22,306 bases of DNA from JBLNBU01 sp050260215 (GCA_050260215.1 JBLNBU010000155.1:1-22306); one strand, 5' to 3'. Counted from the stretch's first letter, positions 1 through 7,599 are shown. Notes: generated from the sequence alone by a model not told the origin. A program made the numbers and translations.

Positions 1-257
1 GGCTGCAGGGCTACGGCTTTGCCGAGATGGCGGCCCTGGGCAGCTATGGCCTGCTGCAGTTGCTGGTGCAGCGGGCGGTGGGGCCGGTGCGGGTGGGGCT
101 GGGCATGGCGTGGGCGGCGGCCTTCGCCACCCCGCTGTTCGCCTCCCGCCTGGGCGAACTGGCCCTGGCCGGCCCGCTGCTCGCCCTGGCATTGCCGGCG
201 ACCTGGAAGGCCCTGGCCGGCCACCTGGCCCAGGTGACCGCGGTGCTGCGGCGCTGA
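1..257 (+). CDS. C-terminal end of a membrane protein, possibly a polysaccharide flippase (5' truncated)
   Basis: The gene enters from the left edge of the window. Codons are read from base 3 and stop at TGA 255-257, leaving about 84 residues. The fragment is strongly hydrophobic, with at least two membrane-spanning stretches rich in Ala, Leu and Gly and a short basic tail ending in Leu-Arg-Arg. This fits the last helices of a multi-pass inner-membrane protein. The next gene (374-1282) looks like a glycan-related enzyme, so a Wzx/MATE-type oligosaccharide flippase is a reasonable guess, but no family-specific motif is visible in the fragment. An internal ATG at 27 is unlikely to be the start because coding potential continues upstream to the window edge. 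Confidence 0.45.
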   Translation, partial: LQGYGFAEMAALGSYGLLQLLVQRAVGPVRVGLGMAWAAAFATPLFASRLGELALAGPLLALALPATWKALAGHLAQVTAVLRR

Positions 258-373
258 CGACAAACGATGCCGGTTTGCGCCACACGGCTAGCCGCTTTCG
301 TGAACGGTTCCCCGCCGGCCCCACCCGCCCCACATCTGGAGCCGACAGCCAATTGCGAGGAGCGGCACGAAAG

Positions 374-1282
374 ATGAGCGCCGAGCGCGAAGCCGTCTTG
401 CTGCTGACCCACTTCATCGACGACCGCATCGTCGCCCAGGCCCGCCGCCTCAAGGTCGAGGCCGGGGCGGGGCGGGACGTGTTCGTCCTGTTCAACAAGA
501 GCGACGACAACAACCCGGGCTTCGTGCCGCCGCCCGACGTGCCCGTGTTCGCCTTCGTCGAGGACGACCTGACGGCGCTGGGCTATCCGGCCAAGGGCCA
601 GCACATCCGCGACGTCGACATCGAACTGTTCAGCTTCCCCTTCCACCGGGCGCATCCCCAGTACGACCGGCTGTGGGTGGTGGAATACGACGTCGAATTC
701 ACCGGTCGCTGGTCGACGGTGTTCGACGCCTTCGCCGACGATCCCGCCGACCTGCTGGCCACCAACATCCACCGCTGGGGCGGCAATCCGGGGTGGGACA
801 ACTGGAAGAGCGTGCGCACGCCCTCGGGCAGGCCCAATGCCGACGGGCTGGTGCGCGCCTTCCTGCCGTTCATGCGCCTGTCGCGCGCCGCCTACGCCGC
901 GCTCGACGCGGCCTACAAGGCCGGCTGGGCCGGGCACTACGAGTGCACCGTGCCCACCATCCTGGAAGAGGGCGGCCTGCTGGTCGAGGACATGGGCGGC
1001 GATGGCGAGTTCGTATCCCCCGGCAACACCAACCGCTTCTACACCAGCACGCCGGGCTGCAACGACCTGTCGCCGGGATCCTTCGTGTTCCGCCCCATCC
1101 GTACCCAGGCCGGCGACCGGCCCGACACCCTGTGGCACCCGGTCAAGCCGCCGGCGACCGCCTATGTCCGCGGCTGGCGGACCGGGCGGATGGCCATGCT
1201 GACCCGGCGCGCCATGACCGAGTCGCGCCGCCGCGCGGCCATGGTGGCCAGGTTGTTCGGCGTCAAGGCCAGCGGGGCCTAG
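374..1282 (+). CDS. Conserved hypothetical, glycosyltransferase-like protein
   Basis: This encodes 302 residues starting at ATG 374, preceded by GAGGAG at 357-362. The frame stays open upstream to 110, but the encoded Pro/Arg/Gly-rich stretch looks non-coding. The N-terminal part has a Rossmann-like start (AVLLLTHF) and a central acidic motif in a hydrophobic setting, WVVEYDVEF. That motif is followed by conserved-looking aromatic and Gly residues, as in GT-A type glycosyltransferase-like proteins that carry an acidic metal-binding motif. No signal peptide or membrane segment is seen. The upstream membrane protein may be a flippase, so the pair could belong to surface glycan synthesis. The stop codon overlaps that of the convergent beta-glucosidase gene. 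The function is a weak inference; the reading frame itself is well supported by GC3 bias and length. Confidence 0.7.
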   Translation: MSAEREAVLLLTHFIDDRIVAQARRLKVEAGAGRDVFVLFNKSDDNNPGFVPPPDVPVFAFVEDDLTALGYPAKGQHIRDVDIELFSFPFHRAHPQYDRLWVVEYDVEFTGRWSTVFDAFADDPADLLATNIHRWGGNPGWDNWKSVRTPSGRPNADGLVRAFLPFMRLSRAAYAALDAAYKAGWAGHYECTVPTILEEGGLLVEDMGGDGEFVSPGNTNRFYTSTPGCNDLSPGSFVFRPIRTQAGDRPDTLWHPVKPPATAYVRGWRTGRMAMLTRRAMTESRRRAAMVARLFGVKASGA

Positions 1283-2604
1283 ACGGCGCCGGTACGGATC
1301 ACCTCGGCAAAGAACTTGTAGCTGTCCTTGGGCGTGCGCTTGAAGGTGTCATAGTCGACGCGGACGATGCCGAAGCGCTTGGACAGGCCGAAGGACCATT
1401 CGAAGTTGTCGAGCAGGCTCCAGCACAGGTAGCCCTTGACGTTGGCGCCGTCATGGGCCGCCTGGGCCACCGCGCGCAGGTGGTCGCGCAGGAACTCGAC
1501 CCGGTCGGCGTCGTGGACCTGGCCGTCGGCCGAGACCTTGTCGTCATAGGCGGCGCCGTTCTCGGCGATGTAGACCGCCGGGTTGCCGTAGTCGCGCTTG
1601 ATGTCCATCAGCAGGTCGTAAAGCCCGTCGGGCTGTACCGGCCAGGCCATATAGGTCCAGCGGTCGCAGTGGGCGTCGCCCCACCACACGTCGAAGGGGC
1701 GCCCCGCCTCGTACTTCATGGTCATGCGCGAATAGTAGTTGATGCCCAACAGGTCGATGGGGAAGCGGACCGCCTCCTCGTCGCCGGGCAGCACGAACGA
1801 CTTCATCTTCTCGGCCAGCAGGGCAGGGATCTGGCCGCGCAGCAGCCCGTCCAGGGTAATGCGGTTCCACACCGCGTCCCAGCGCGCCGCGGCGGCCACG
1901 TTCTCGGGCTTGTCGTCCTCGGCCCGGCAGGGCTGCAGGTTGAGCACGGTGCCCAGCGTCAGGTTGGAATGTTCGGCCGCCAGCGCGCGCAGGGCGGCGC
2001 CTTGGGCCAGGTTCTGGTGGTGCATGGCGCGCATCATGCCCTGTTCGCCCAGCTGGTGGCCGGGGGCCTGCTCGCCGACGCCATAGCCGAAGATGCCGAC
2101 CACGTTGGGCTCGTTCAGCATCATCCAGTCCTTGACCCGGTCGGCCAGGCGGGCGGCGACGGTGCGGGCGTACTCGGCGAAGGGCCCGATGACCTCGCGC
2201 CCCTGCCAGCCGCCCTTGTCCTCGAGCGGCTGGGGCAGGTCCCAGTGGTACAGGCAGGCCATGGGGCGGATGCCGGCGGCCAGCAGCCCGTCGACCAGGC
2301 GGTCGTAGAAGTCGAGGCCCTTGGCGTTGACCGCGCCCGAGCCGGTGGGAAAGATCCGCGGCCAGGCGATCGAGAAGCGATAGGCGTTGAAGCCCGCCGC
2401 CTTCATCAGGGCGATGTCCTCGGGCCAGCGGTGGTAGTGGTCGCAGGCCTGCGCCGCGCTGGTGCCGTCCTGGATGCGGCCCGCCGCGGTATAGGTGTCC
2501 CACACGCACGGCCCGCGGCCGTCGGCGTCGAGAGCGCCCTCGATCTGGTAGGCGGCGGTGGAGGCGCCCCACAGGAAGTCCTTGGGGAAGGTCAGTTTCG
2601 CCAT
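1279..2604 (-). CDS. bgl: GH1 family beta-glucosidase
   Basis: A 441-residue glycoside hydrolase family 1 enzyme, a retaining (alpha/beta)8-barrel that hydrolyses beta-glucosides and related beta-glycosides. Both catalytic glutamates are visible: the acid/base E165 in the NEP motif and the nucleophile E348 in YIAENG. Substrate-site residues are also present: Q20, H120 in YHWDLP, W395, and E402-W403 in NFEW. Length is normal for the family (about 440-470). I chose ATG 2604, giving MAKLTFPKDFLWG, the canonical GH1 beginning, with GGAGA just upstream. A longer frame to 2685 or 2707 exists but adds unrelated residues. No signal peptide, so it is cytoplasmic. It is divergent from the gene at 2732 and has no sugar transporter beside it, so the natural substrate cannot be read from context. 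Confidence 0.95.
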   Translation of the reverse strand: MAKLTFPKDFLWGASTAAYQIEGALDADGRGPCVWDTYTAAGRIQDGTSAAQACDHYHRWPEDIALMKAAGFNAYRFSIAWPRIFPTGSGAVNAKGLDFYDRLVDGLLAAGIRPMACLYHWDLPQPLEDKGGWQGREVIGPFAEYARTVAARLADRVKDWMMLNEPNVVGIFGYGVGEQAPGHQLGEQGMMRAMHHQNLAQGAALRALAAEHSNLTLGTVLNLQPCRAEDDKPENVAAAARWDAVWNRITLDGLLRGQIPALLAEKMKSFVLPGDEEAVRFPIDLLGINYYSRMTMKYEAGRPFDVWWGDAHCDRWTYMAWPVQPDGLYDLLMDIKRDYGNPAVYIAENGAAYDDKVSADGQVHDADRVEFLRDHLRAVAQAAHDGANVKGYLCWSLLDNFEWSFGLSKRFGIVRVDYDTFKRTPKDSYKFFAEVIRTGAV

Positions 2605-2731
2605 GGCTGCTCTCCGCGCGAAGAAGAATTCCGTCCCACCATGGTGCCGCAAGCCGGAGCCCAAGGCTACCCCCCTGGGAATCATGCCTGCCTTCCTCTA
2701 TATTCAAATTTCCTTAGGTTCCGGAGGTTTC

Positions 2732-3391
2732 ATGGACCGCTTCGCCGTCAACGAGCTGCGCATGCTGTATTACCACCGCGTGCTGCTGGACCAGTTGGGC
2801 CGCACCCCGGCCCTGCGCGAGCGGGCATTGTCGACCCTGGACCACATGAAGGCGGGCGGAGATCCCCACGGCGTCATGGCCGAATGGGCGGCGCTGCTGG
2901 CCGGCGACCCGGTCGCCCTGGCCGCCGCCGTGCTGGCCGACACTCCGCGCGGCGGCCTGCTGCGTGCCAACAGCCCCCTGGCCGAGGCGCTGTCGGGCGA
3001 CGAGCGCAACGCCCTGTGGCAGCGCGTCGGCCTGCAGCAGTTCGCCGCCCTGTTCCTGGAGGCCGCGGACGACCTGGGCCTGTCGTCGGACGAGCGCGCC
3101 GCCGTGCTGGGCCTGCCGGTCGAGGAGGCCTGCGATTGGAACCGCGCGCCGCCGCTGACCATGACCGGCGCGGTGCTGGACGGCTGCAAGCAGGTGCTGG
3201 CGGTGCACCGGGCGCTTGCCCGCCTGTTCCCCGACCGTGAGGGGCGGCGCCAATGGCTGCTGTCGTCGGTGGACGGCCTGCCGGCCCGGCCCGTGGACCT
3301 GCTGACCCAAGGCCGGGGCGAGGCGGTGCAGGCCTATCTGACCCGGGCGGTGCAGCCGCTGCTGGGCGCCGAGGACGTGCCCAGCCACTGA
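2732..3391 (+). CDS. Protein with MbcA/ParS/Xre-antitoxin-like C-terminal region
   Basis: This 219-residue protein starts at ATG 2732 with a clear GGAGG at 2723-2727. The N-terminal 150 residues are helical, Leu/Ala-rich and not recognised. Residues about 175-212 contain LFPDREGRRQWL followed by RPVDLLTQGRGEAVQAYL. This follows the W...G.P.DLL..GR...V..YL pattern of the MbcA/ParS/Xre toxin-binding domain (formerly DUF2384). In type II toxin-antitoxin systems that domain pairs with a RES-domain toxin. Here the neighbours are a beta-glucosidase (divergent, 127 bp away) and a histidine kinase (convergent, 20 bp away), and no RES gene is visible, so it is either solitary or not an antitoxin. The domain assignment is by eye and moderate; the gene call is firm. 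Confidence 0.75.
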   Translation: MDRFAVNELRMLYYHRVLLDQLGRTPALRERALSTLDHMKAGGDPHGVMAEWAALLAGDPVALAAAVLADTPRGGLLRANSPLAEALSGDERNALWQRVGLQQFAALFLEAADDLGLSSDERAAVLGLPVEEACDWNRAPPLTMTGAVLDGCKQVLAVHRALARLFPDREGRRQWLLSSVDGLPARPVDLLTQGRGEAVQAYLTRAVQPLLGAEDVPSH

Positions 3392-3411
3392 CGTTTGGCC
3401 GTCGTGGCCGG

Positions 3412-4758
3412 CTAGGCTTCCGCTGGCTCGCGGATGTCCGCCGGGATGGTGAATTCCACCCGGGTGCCGCCGCCTTCGTGGGCGGCGATCCACACCCGGC
3501 CGCCCGCCGATTCGACGATCTTGCGCACCACCGCCAGGCCGATGCCGGTGCCGCCGTCGCGGCTGCGCGGGTGGAAGTGCTCGAAGATGTCGAAGGCCTT
3601 CTCGCGATAGGCCGGCGGGATGCCGACGCCGTTGTCCTCCACATGGAAGGTGGCGATGCCGTCGGACAGGATGGCGCCCACCGACACCACCGGCGCCACG
3701 CCGTCGCGGGTGAAGCTGAGCGCGTTGTCGACCAGGGCGGTGAACACGTCGGCCAGCCGCACCGGGTCGACCGGCACCGCCGGCATGGGCGCGCGCTCCA
3801 CCGTCGCGCCGGTGGCACGGACCTTGGCCGCCAGCCGGCGCAGGGCGGTGTCGAGCACCTTGGCGGTGTCGGTCTCGGTGGCCGACCACGGCGAGCGCGA
3901 CAGCGACAGGTGACGCTCGACGTCGCGCAGCAGGCTGCGCAGCCGGTCGGCGCCCTGGACCACCTGGTCGGTGGCGTACAGGATCTCGGCCGACTCGTCG
4001 GCGCAGTCGCCGATGGCGCGGCGCAGCTTGGAGGTGTGGATCATCTGCTGGCGCACCGGCTCTTGCAGGTGGTGGGCCAGCACATAGGCGAAGTTCTCGA
4101 GGTCGCGGCGGCTGCGCTGCTCGGCGACCACCGCCTCGTCCTTCAGGCGCACCAACTCGGCATGCACCGCCTTCAGGGCGTCTTCCGACCGGACGCGGGC
4201 GTTGATCTCGCGGGTGAGCAGGATGGTGCGCCGCGCCAGGTTGTCGTACATGGACATCACCGTGTCGATCAGCACCCGGGTGGCGCCCGACATCTCCTTG
4301 TTGGCCAGGTCCTTGGCCCGTTCCAGCGACACCCCCGACGGCAGCGCCAGGACCACCTTGGCCATGCGCTTGTCCGATTCGATGATGTGAAGGGCCAGCC
4401 AGTGGGTGAGGAAGGCGACGATCTCCTCGATCCGCTCGTCGTAGGACCGCCCGTTGTCGGCCTCCTTCATCTCGATCAGCTTGCCGACGAAGTCGGCATG
4501 GGCCTCCTTGTGCCAGGATTCCCATGGGTCGCCGCCGAAATGCTGGCCCCAGATCTTCTCCTCGGTGGCGAAATGCAGCTCGGTATAGGCCTTGAGCTCG
4601 GCGAAGATGGCATCCACCGCCGGTGCCTCGAACTGATAGGCGAGGTGCCCGACCAGCACGTTGAGCAGCCGCACCAGCACCTTGTGCTGGTCATCGATCT
4701 CGGCGATGCCGCACTCGAAGTTCTCGTTCCAGGGAAAGATTTCCAAACTATCGGTCAC
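3412..4758 (-). CDS. Bacteriohemerythrin-histidine kinase fusion
   Basis: This 448-residue, apparently cytoplasmic sensor kinase joins an O2-binding di-iron bacteriohemerythrin domain (residues about 8-135) to a phytochrome-like histidine kinase. All seven expected iron ligands are present at hemerythrin spacing: H25, H62, E66, H83, H87, H124 and D129. A linker helix (about 150-215) leads to the dimerisation region FAYVLAHHLQEPVR. There H229 aligns with the phosphoacceptor of the usual SHDLQEP motif, and the following Asp is replaced by His. The ATPase domain shows the N box (N345), G1 DNGVGI at 375-380 and G2 GTGIGL at 403-408. No receiver or output domain and no adjacent response regulator are visible. 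The start is GTG at 4758; the frame has no nearby ATG that keeps the hemerythrin fold. Likely role: redox or O2-linked signalling, possibly aerotaxis-related (inference). Confidence 0.93.
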   Translation of the reverse strand: MTDSLEIFPWNENFECGIAEIDDQHKVLVRLLNVLVGHLAYQFEAPAVDAIFAELKAYTELHFATEEKIWGQHFGGDPWESWHKEAHADFVGKLIEMKEADNGRSYDERIEEIVAFLTHWLALHIIESDKRMAKVVLALPSGVSLERAKDLANKEMSGATRVLIDTVMSMYDNLARRTILLTREINARVRSEDALKAVHAELVRLKDEAVVAEQRSRRDLENFAYVLAHHLQEPVRQQMIHTSKLRRAIGDCADESAEILYATDQVVQGADRLRSLLRDVERHLSLSRSPWSATETDTAKVLDTALRRLAAKVRATGATVERAPMPAVPVDPVRLADVFTALVDNALSFTRDGVAPVVSVGAILSDGIATFHVEDNGVGIPPAYREKAFDIFEHFHPRSRDGGTGIGLAVVRKIVESAGGRVWIAAHEGGGTRVEFTIPADIREPAEA

Positions 4759-4819
4759 TTGGGCCCCCGGCTTGGCACTGCCTCATGCGAGCGGTCGCCC
4801 CATCAACCGTCCGGATAGC

Positions 4820-4847
4820 AGGATACCAACTTTAGGCGTAGGCGCAA
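4820..4847 (-). promoter_or_regulatory. Weak candidate promoter for the hemerythrin kinase gene
   Basis: On the minus strand TTGCGC (4847-4842), a 16-bp spacer and TATCCT (4825-4820) make a sub-consensus sigma-70-like promoter about 60 bp upstream of the GTG start at 4758. The rest of 4759-4984 contains only short GC-rich hairpins (for example 4841-4853 and 4856-4869) and no coding frame I trust. Confidence 0.25.
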
Positions 4848-4984
4848 GGCGCCCGGGCCGCGCACGGCCGCCACCATCAATAGAGCGCGTCGCCAAGCCG
4901 CCGTGCCGAGACACGTGCGGACGCAGGTCTCCCGGCGGTTGGGAGCGGGGGCGACAGACGAGGTCTTGCGTATCGGGAAGTGAA

Positions 4985-5058
4985 TGGCTGGGGGACCAGG
5001 ATTCGAACCTGGATAAACGGAATCAGAATCCGTTGTCCTACCGTTAGACGATCCCCCA
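4985..5058 (-). tRNA. tRNA-Gln (anticodon CUG)
   Basis: On the minus strand the 74-nt sequence folds as a complete cloverleaf. The acceptor stem TGGGGGA pairs with TCCCCCA over seven pairs, followed by discriminator G and an encoded CCA. The D arm contains the TAACGGTAG loop. The anticodon stem ACGGA/TCCGT carries loop TTCTGAT, so the anticodon is CTG, decoding CAG. The T arm is CCAGG-TTCGAAT-CCTGG. The sequence closely resembles bacterial glutamine tRNAs. It lies alone between the divergent kinase and ppx genes. No U-rich intrinsic terminator is seen just downstream (below 4985). Confidence 0.97.
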
Positions 5059-5123
5059 GCAGGGGCCGGATCCCTGGGACGGGTCCGGGGCTCGCGGGAC
5101 AGGTCCGTCGCGAGAGGCGCACC

Positions 5124-5151
5124 TTCTAACACAGGGTTCCGGGCGGTGCAA
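5124..5151 (-). promoter_or_regulatory. Candidate promoter for tRNA-Gln
   Basis: On the minus strand TTGCAC (5151-5146), a 16-bp spacer and a poor -10-like TTAGAA (5129-5124) lie about 65 bp before the tRNA 5' end at 5058. The -35 is good and the -10 weak. Confidence 0.3.
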
Positions 5152-5258
5152 TCCCCTATCCGATGGTCGGATCGGGGGTGCGTGTTCAATTCGCACTTGG
5201 GCTTTCGGCGGCCCATCCCGTAACATCCGGCCGTCATCCGAACCCAGGACCTTGCCGC

Positions 5259-6266
5259 TTGAGCTTTCTTGCCCGTTCCCGCGCCGAGACCCGCGACCAG
5301 CCGGTCTATGCCGCGCTCGATCTCGGTACCAACAACTGCCGCATGCTGGTGGCCCGGCCGACTGCCCAGGGGTTCAGGGTGGTCGACGCCTTTTCGCGCG
5401 TCACCCGCCTGGGCGAGGGGCTGGCGGTATCGGGCCGGCTGTCGGCCGAGGCCATGGACCGCACCGTCGAGGCGCTGTCGGCCTGCGTCGACAAGATGGC
5501 GCGCAATCAGGTCACCCGCGCCCGCCTGGTCGCCACCGAGGCCTGCCGGCGTGCCGTCAACTGCGCCGAGTTCGACGCCCGCGTGCGCGCCGAGACCGGG
5601 CTTTGCCTCGACATCATCACCGCGCACGAGGAGGCGGGCCTCGCCCTGGCCGGCTGCGCGTCGCTGCTGACCGCCGACAAGCCGTGGGCGGTGGTGTTCG
5701 ACATCGGCGGCGGCTCGACCGAGCTGGTGTGGGTGCGTACCTCGGCCGCCGGCGAGGAGGTCGAGGGGGTGCAGTCCATCCCCTTGGGCGTCGTCACCCT
5801 GGCCGAGCAGCGCGGGCACGAGCTGGCCACCGCCCACGGCTATGCCCGCGTCGTCGCCGAACTGGCCGCCGCCCTGGCCCCGTTCGAGGCCCGCCACGAC
5901 ATCGGCGCGCGGCTGGCCGCGGGCGAGGTGCAGATGCTGGGCACCTCGGGCACGGTGACCACCCTGGCCGCCCTGCACCTGGGGCTGGACCGCTACGACC
6001 GCGCCCAGGTGGACGGCCTGGTCATGGATTTCGCCGACATCGCCCGCATCACCGCCGAACTGGCGGGCATGACCCCGGCCCGGCGCGCCGCCCACCCCTG
6101 CATCGGCCGCGAGCGCGCCGACCTGGTGGTCGCCGGCTGCGCCATCCTGGAAGCGGTCTGCCGCACTTGGCCGCTGGGCCGGCTGCGCGTGGCCGACCGC
6201 GGCGTGCGGGAAGGAGTGCTGATCGATCTGATGCGCCAGGATGCCCTGGCGGGAGACGCCCGATGA
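5259..6266 (+). CDS. ppx: Ppx/GppA family exopolyphosphatase / guanosine pentaphosphate phosphatase
   Basis: A member of the ASKHA-fold Ppx/GppA family, which removes terminal phosphate from polyphosphate or converts pppGpp to ppGpp. With the chosen start it has 335 residues, close to the short alphaproteobacterial form that lacks the C-terminal HD domain. Motifs seen are the phosphate-1 loop ALDLGTNNCRML (residues about 19-30), the catalytic-region AHEEAGLAL, the phosphate-2 motif FDIGGGSTEL near residue 150, and LGTSGTVTTL. I place the start at TTG 5259 (reads (M)SFLARSRAETRDQPVYAALD), with AGGA about 9 nt upstream. An in-frame ATG at 5163 would add 32 residues that look non-coding. Its stop overlaps the start of rlmE (ATGA), so the two are translationally coupled. 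The sequence cannot decide between polyphosphate and pppGpp as substrate. Confidence 0.9.
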   Translation: MSFLARSRAETRDQPVYAALDLGTNNCRMLVARPTAQGFRVVDAFSRVTRLGEGLAVSGRLSAEAMDRTVEALSACVDKMARNQVTRARLVATEACRRAVNCAEFDARVRAETGLCLDIITAHEEAGLALAGCASLLTADKPWAVVFDIGGGSTELVWVRTSAAGEEVEGVQSIPLGVVTLAEQRGHELATAHGYARVVAELAAALAPFEARHDIGARLAAGEVQMLGTSGTVTTLAALHLGLDRYDRAQVDGLVMDFADIARITAELAGMTPARRAAHPCIGRERADLVVAGCAILEAVCRTWPLGRLRVADRGVREGVLIDLMRQDALAGDAR

Positions 6267-7018
6267 CCAAGCCGCCGGCCAAGAAGAACAGCTCGGGCCG
6301 CGGCAGCGGCGCTCGTGGGCTGCACACCCGGGTCAAGACCGCCAAGGGGCGCAAGCTGTCCTCGACGCTGTGGCTGCAGCGCCAGCTCAACGACCCCTAC
6401 GTCGCCGAGGCCAAGCGCCAGGGCTATCGCTCGCGCGCGGCGTTCAAGCTCGAGCAGTTGGACGACAAGTTCCACTTCCTCAAGCCCGGCCAGAAGGTGG
6501 TCGACCTCGGCGCGGCTCCCGGCGGCTGGACCCAGGTGGCGGCCGAGCGGGTGCGCGCCCTGCAGAAAGGCGGCGGCGCCGTGGTCGGCATCGACATCCT
6601 GGAATGGGATCCGGTCCCCGGTGCCACCTGCCTGGTCGGCGACTTCCTGGCCGACGACGCCCCCGACCGGCTGAAGCAGGCCCTGGGCGGGCCGGCCGAC
6701 GTGGTGCTGTCGGACATGGCCGCACCCACCACCGGGCACCCGGCCACCGACCACCTGCGCATCATCGCCATGGTCGAGGTGGCGCTGGACTTCGCCCTGG
6801 AAGTGCTGGCCCCGGGCGGCGTGTTCGTGGCCAAGGTATTCCAGGGCGGCACCGAGAAGGGCCTTCTGGACATGCTCAAGCGCAACTTCACGGTGGTCAA
6901 GCACGCCAAGCCGCCGGCCAGCCGCCAGCAGTCGGCCGAGACCTATGTGGTGGCCATGGGGTTCCGGGGGGACAAGGCCGACACCCCCGCTCCCGGCGGG
7001 AGAGGGGCGGCGGGGTGA
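6263..7018 (+). CDS. rlmE: 23S rRNA (uridine-2552-2'-O)-methyltransferase RlmE (FtsJ/RrmJ)
   Basis: A SAM-dependent enzyme of 251 residues that methylates the 2'-hydroxyl of U2552 in the A-loop of 23S rRNA late in 50S assembly. The SAM-binding motif DLGAAPGGW is at 81-89. The catalytic tetrad is complete: K62 (RAAFKL), D151 (LSDMAAP), K191 (FVAKVFQGG) and E226 (SAETYVV). A basic N-terminal extension of about 45 residues (KKNSSGRGSGARG...) is common in alphaproteobacterial members. The ATG at 6263 overlaps the ppx stop by 4 nt. The last dozen residues (TPAPGGRGAAG) do not look like the family's normal C-terminus; they are encoded by a GC-rich inverted-repeat element that runs across the stop codon. 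Confidence 0.95.
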   Translation: MTKPPAKKNSSGRGSGARGLHTRVKTAKGRKLSSTLWLQRQLNDPYVAEAKRQGYRSRAAFKLEQLDDKFHFLKPGQKVVDLGAAPGGWTQVAAERVRALQKGGGAVVGIDILEWDPVPGATCLVGDFLADDAPDRLKQALGGPADVVLSDMAAPTTGHPATDHLRIIAMVEVALDFALEVLAPGGVFVAKVFQGGTEKGLLDMLKRNFTVVKHAKPPASRQQSAETYVVAMGFRGDKADTPAPGGRGAAG

Positions 7019-7069
7019 GGGAAACCGTCCGCCACCCTTGACACGGCGGCGGCGCGGACGCTTCACCCC
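6990..7069. repeat. GC-rich REP-like inverted-repeat element overlapping the rlmE stop
   Basis: The segment contains a small hairpin CTCCC-GGC-GGGAG (about 6990-7002) and an outer stem GGGGTGA (7012-7018) / TCACCCC (7063-7069). An inner stem CGTCCGC (7026-7032) / GCGGACG (7054-7060) lies within it. The wording (ctcccggcgggag, ggggtgaggg) is like dispersed GC-rich intergenic repeats found in many proteobacterial genomes. Only one copy is in this window, so repetition is not shown here. It may also end transcription between the convergent genes. Confidence 0.5.
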
Positions 7070-7089
7070 CTCATCCAACCCGGCTGTTC

Positions 7090-7539
7090 CTAATGCGGCA
7101 GCAGGCCGCCCAGGTGGCAGGTGACCTCGCGCGGGGTGGCGTGGGTCAGGTCCTTGTCGACCTCGGCGACCACCAGGTCGCGGGTGCGGCCCTTGATCAG
7201 CTTGCGCAGGTCGCCCAGCACGCCGGGCGGTGCCACCAGCACCAGGTGCTCGAACAGGTGCTGGTCGGCGGCGCGGTCCAGGCGGTCGGCGACGCACCCG
7301 GCGAAGCGGCGCTTCTCTTCCTCCTGCCAGTCGCCCTCGTCATAGGCGTGGCGGCCGACGCCGGCGGAATCGAAGGTGCGGCCGGGACGGTCGCAGGTCA
7401 TGGCACGGCCGTGGGCGCGAGAGGATGCCGCCAGCCCATAATCCAGCAGCGGTTCCAGATCCCGACCCGGGCCGTCGCAGCGATAGAATTGGGCGCGTGC
7501 CCCATCGGCGACGCAAACCCAGGTATCGGTAGGACGCAT
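7090..7539 (-). CDS. Host attachment family protein (baeRF/eRF1-like fold)
   Basis: A 149-residue cytoplasmic protein of the 'protein required for attachment to host cells' family (PF10116), which has an archaeal/eukaryotic release-factor-like (baeRF) fold. Typical features are the start TWVCVADGARAQFY, the middle GRTFDSAGVGRHAYDEGDWQ followed by EEEKRRFA, and the C-terminal VLVAPPGVLGDLRKLI with VVAEVDKDLTHATPREV. The start at ATG 7539 has a strong AGGAGG 5 nt upstream on the minus strand. It is convergent with rlmE and divergent from guaB. The family name comes from an Agrobacterium phenotype; a biochemical role is not established, and a link to ribosome stress has been proposed from the fold. 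No symbiosis genes are nearby. Confidence 0.88.
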   Translation of the reverse strand: MRPTDTWVCVADGARAQFYRCDGPGRDLEPLLDYGLAASSRAHGRAMTCDRPGRTFDSAGVGRHAYDEGDWQEEEKRRFAGCVADRLDRAADQHLFEHLVLVAPPGVLGDLRKLIKGRTRDLVVAEVDKDLTHATPREVTCHLGGLLPH

Positions 7540-7588
7540 GGCGGCCTCCTTTGCCCCCCAACATCCCCCCAACTCACCGATCCCAGGC

Positions 7589-7599
7589 ATTATAGCATG
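7589..7599 (-). promoter_or_regulatory. Extended -10 promoter for the host-attachment gene
   Basis: On the minus strand the sequence reads TGCTATAAT, a perfect extended -10 (TGn followed by TATAAT), 50 bp upstream of ATG 7539. No good -35 at 16-18 bp is seen, which fits an extended -10 promoter. Confidence 0.55.

Noticed and set aside
673..3240. An 855-codon open frame on the plus strand
   Set aside because: It runs antisense through the beta-glucosidase gene, whose catalytic motifs are intact, and its translation is low-complexity Arg/Gly/Ala/Val; a GC-rich shadow frame.
2732..3391. A full toxin-antitoxin module
   Set aside because: No RES-domain or other small toxin gene lies on either side; both neighbours are clearly unrelated enzymes.
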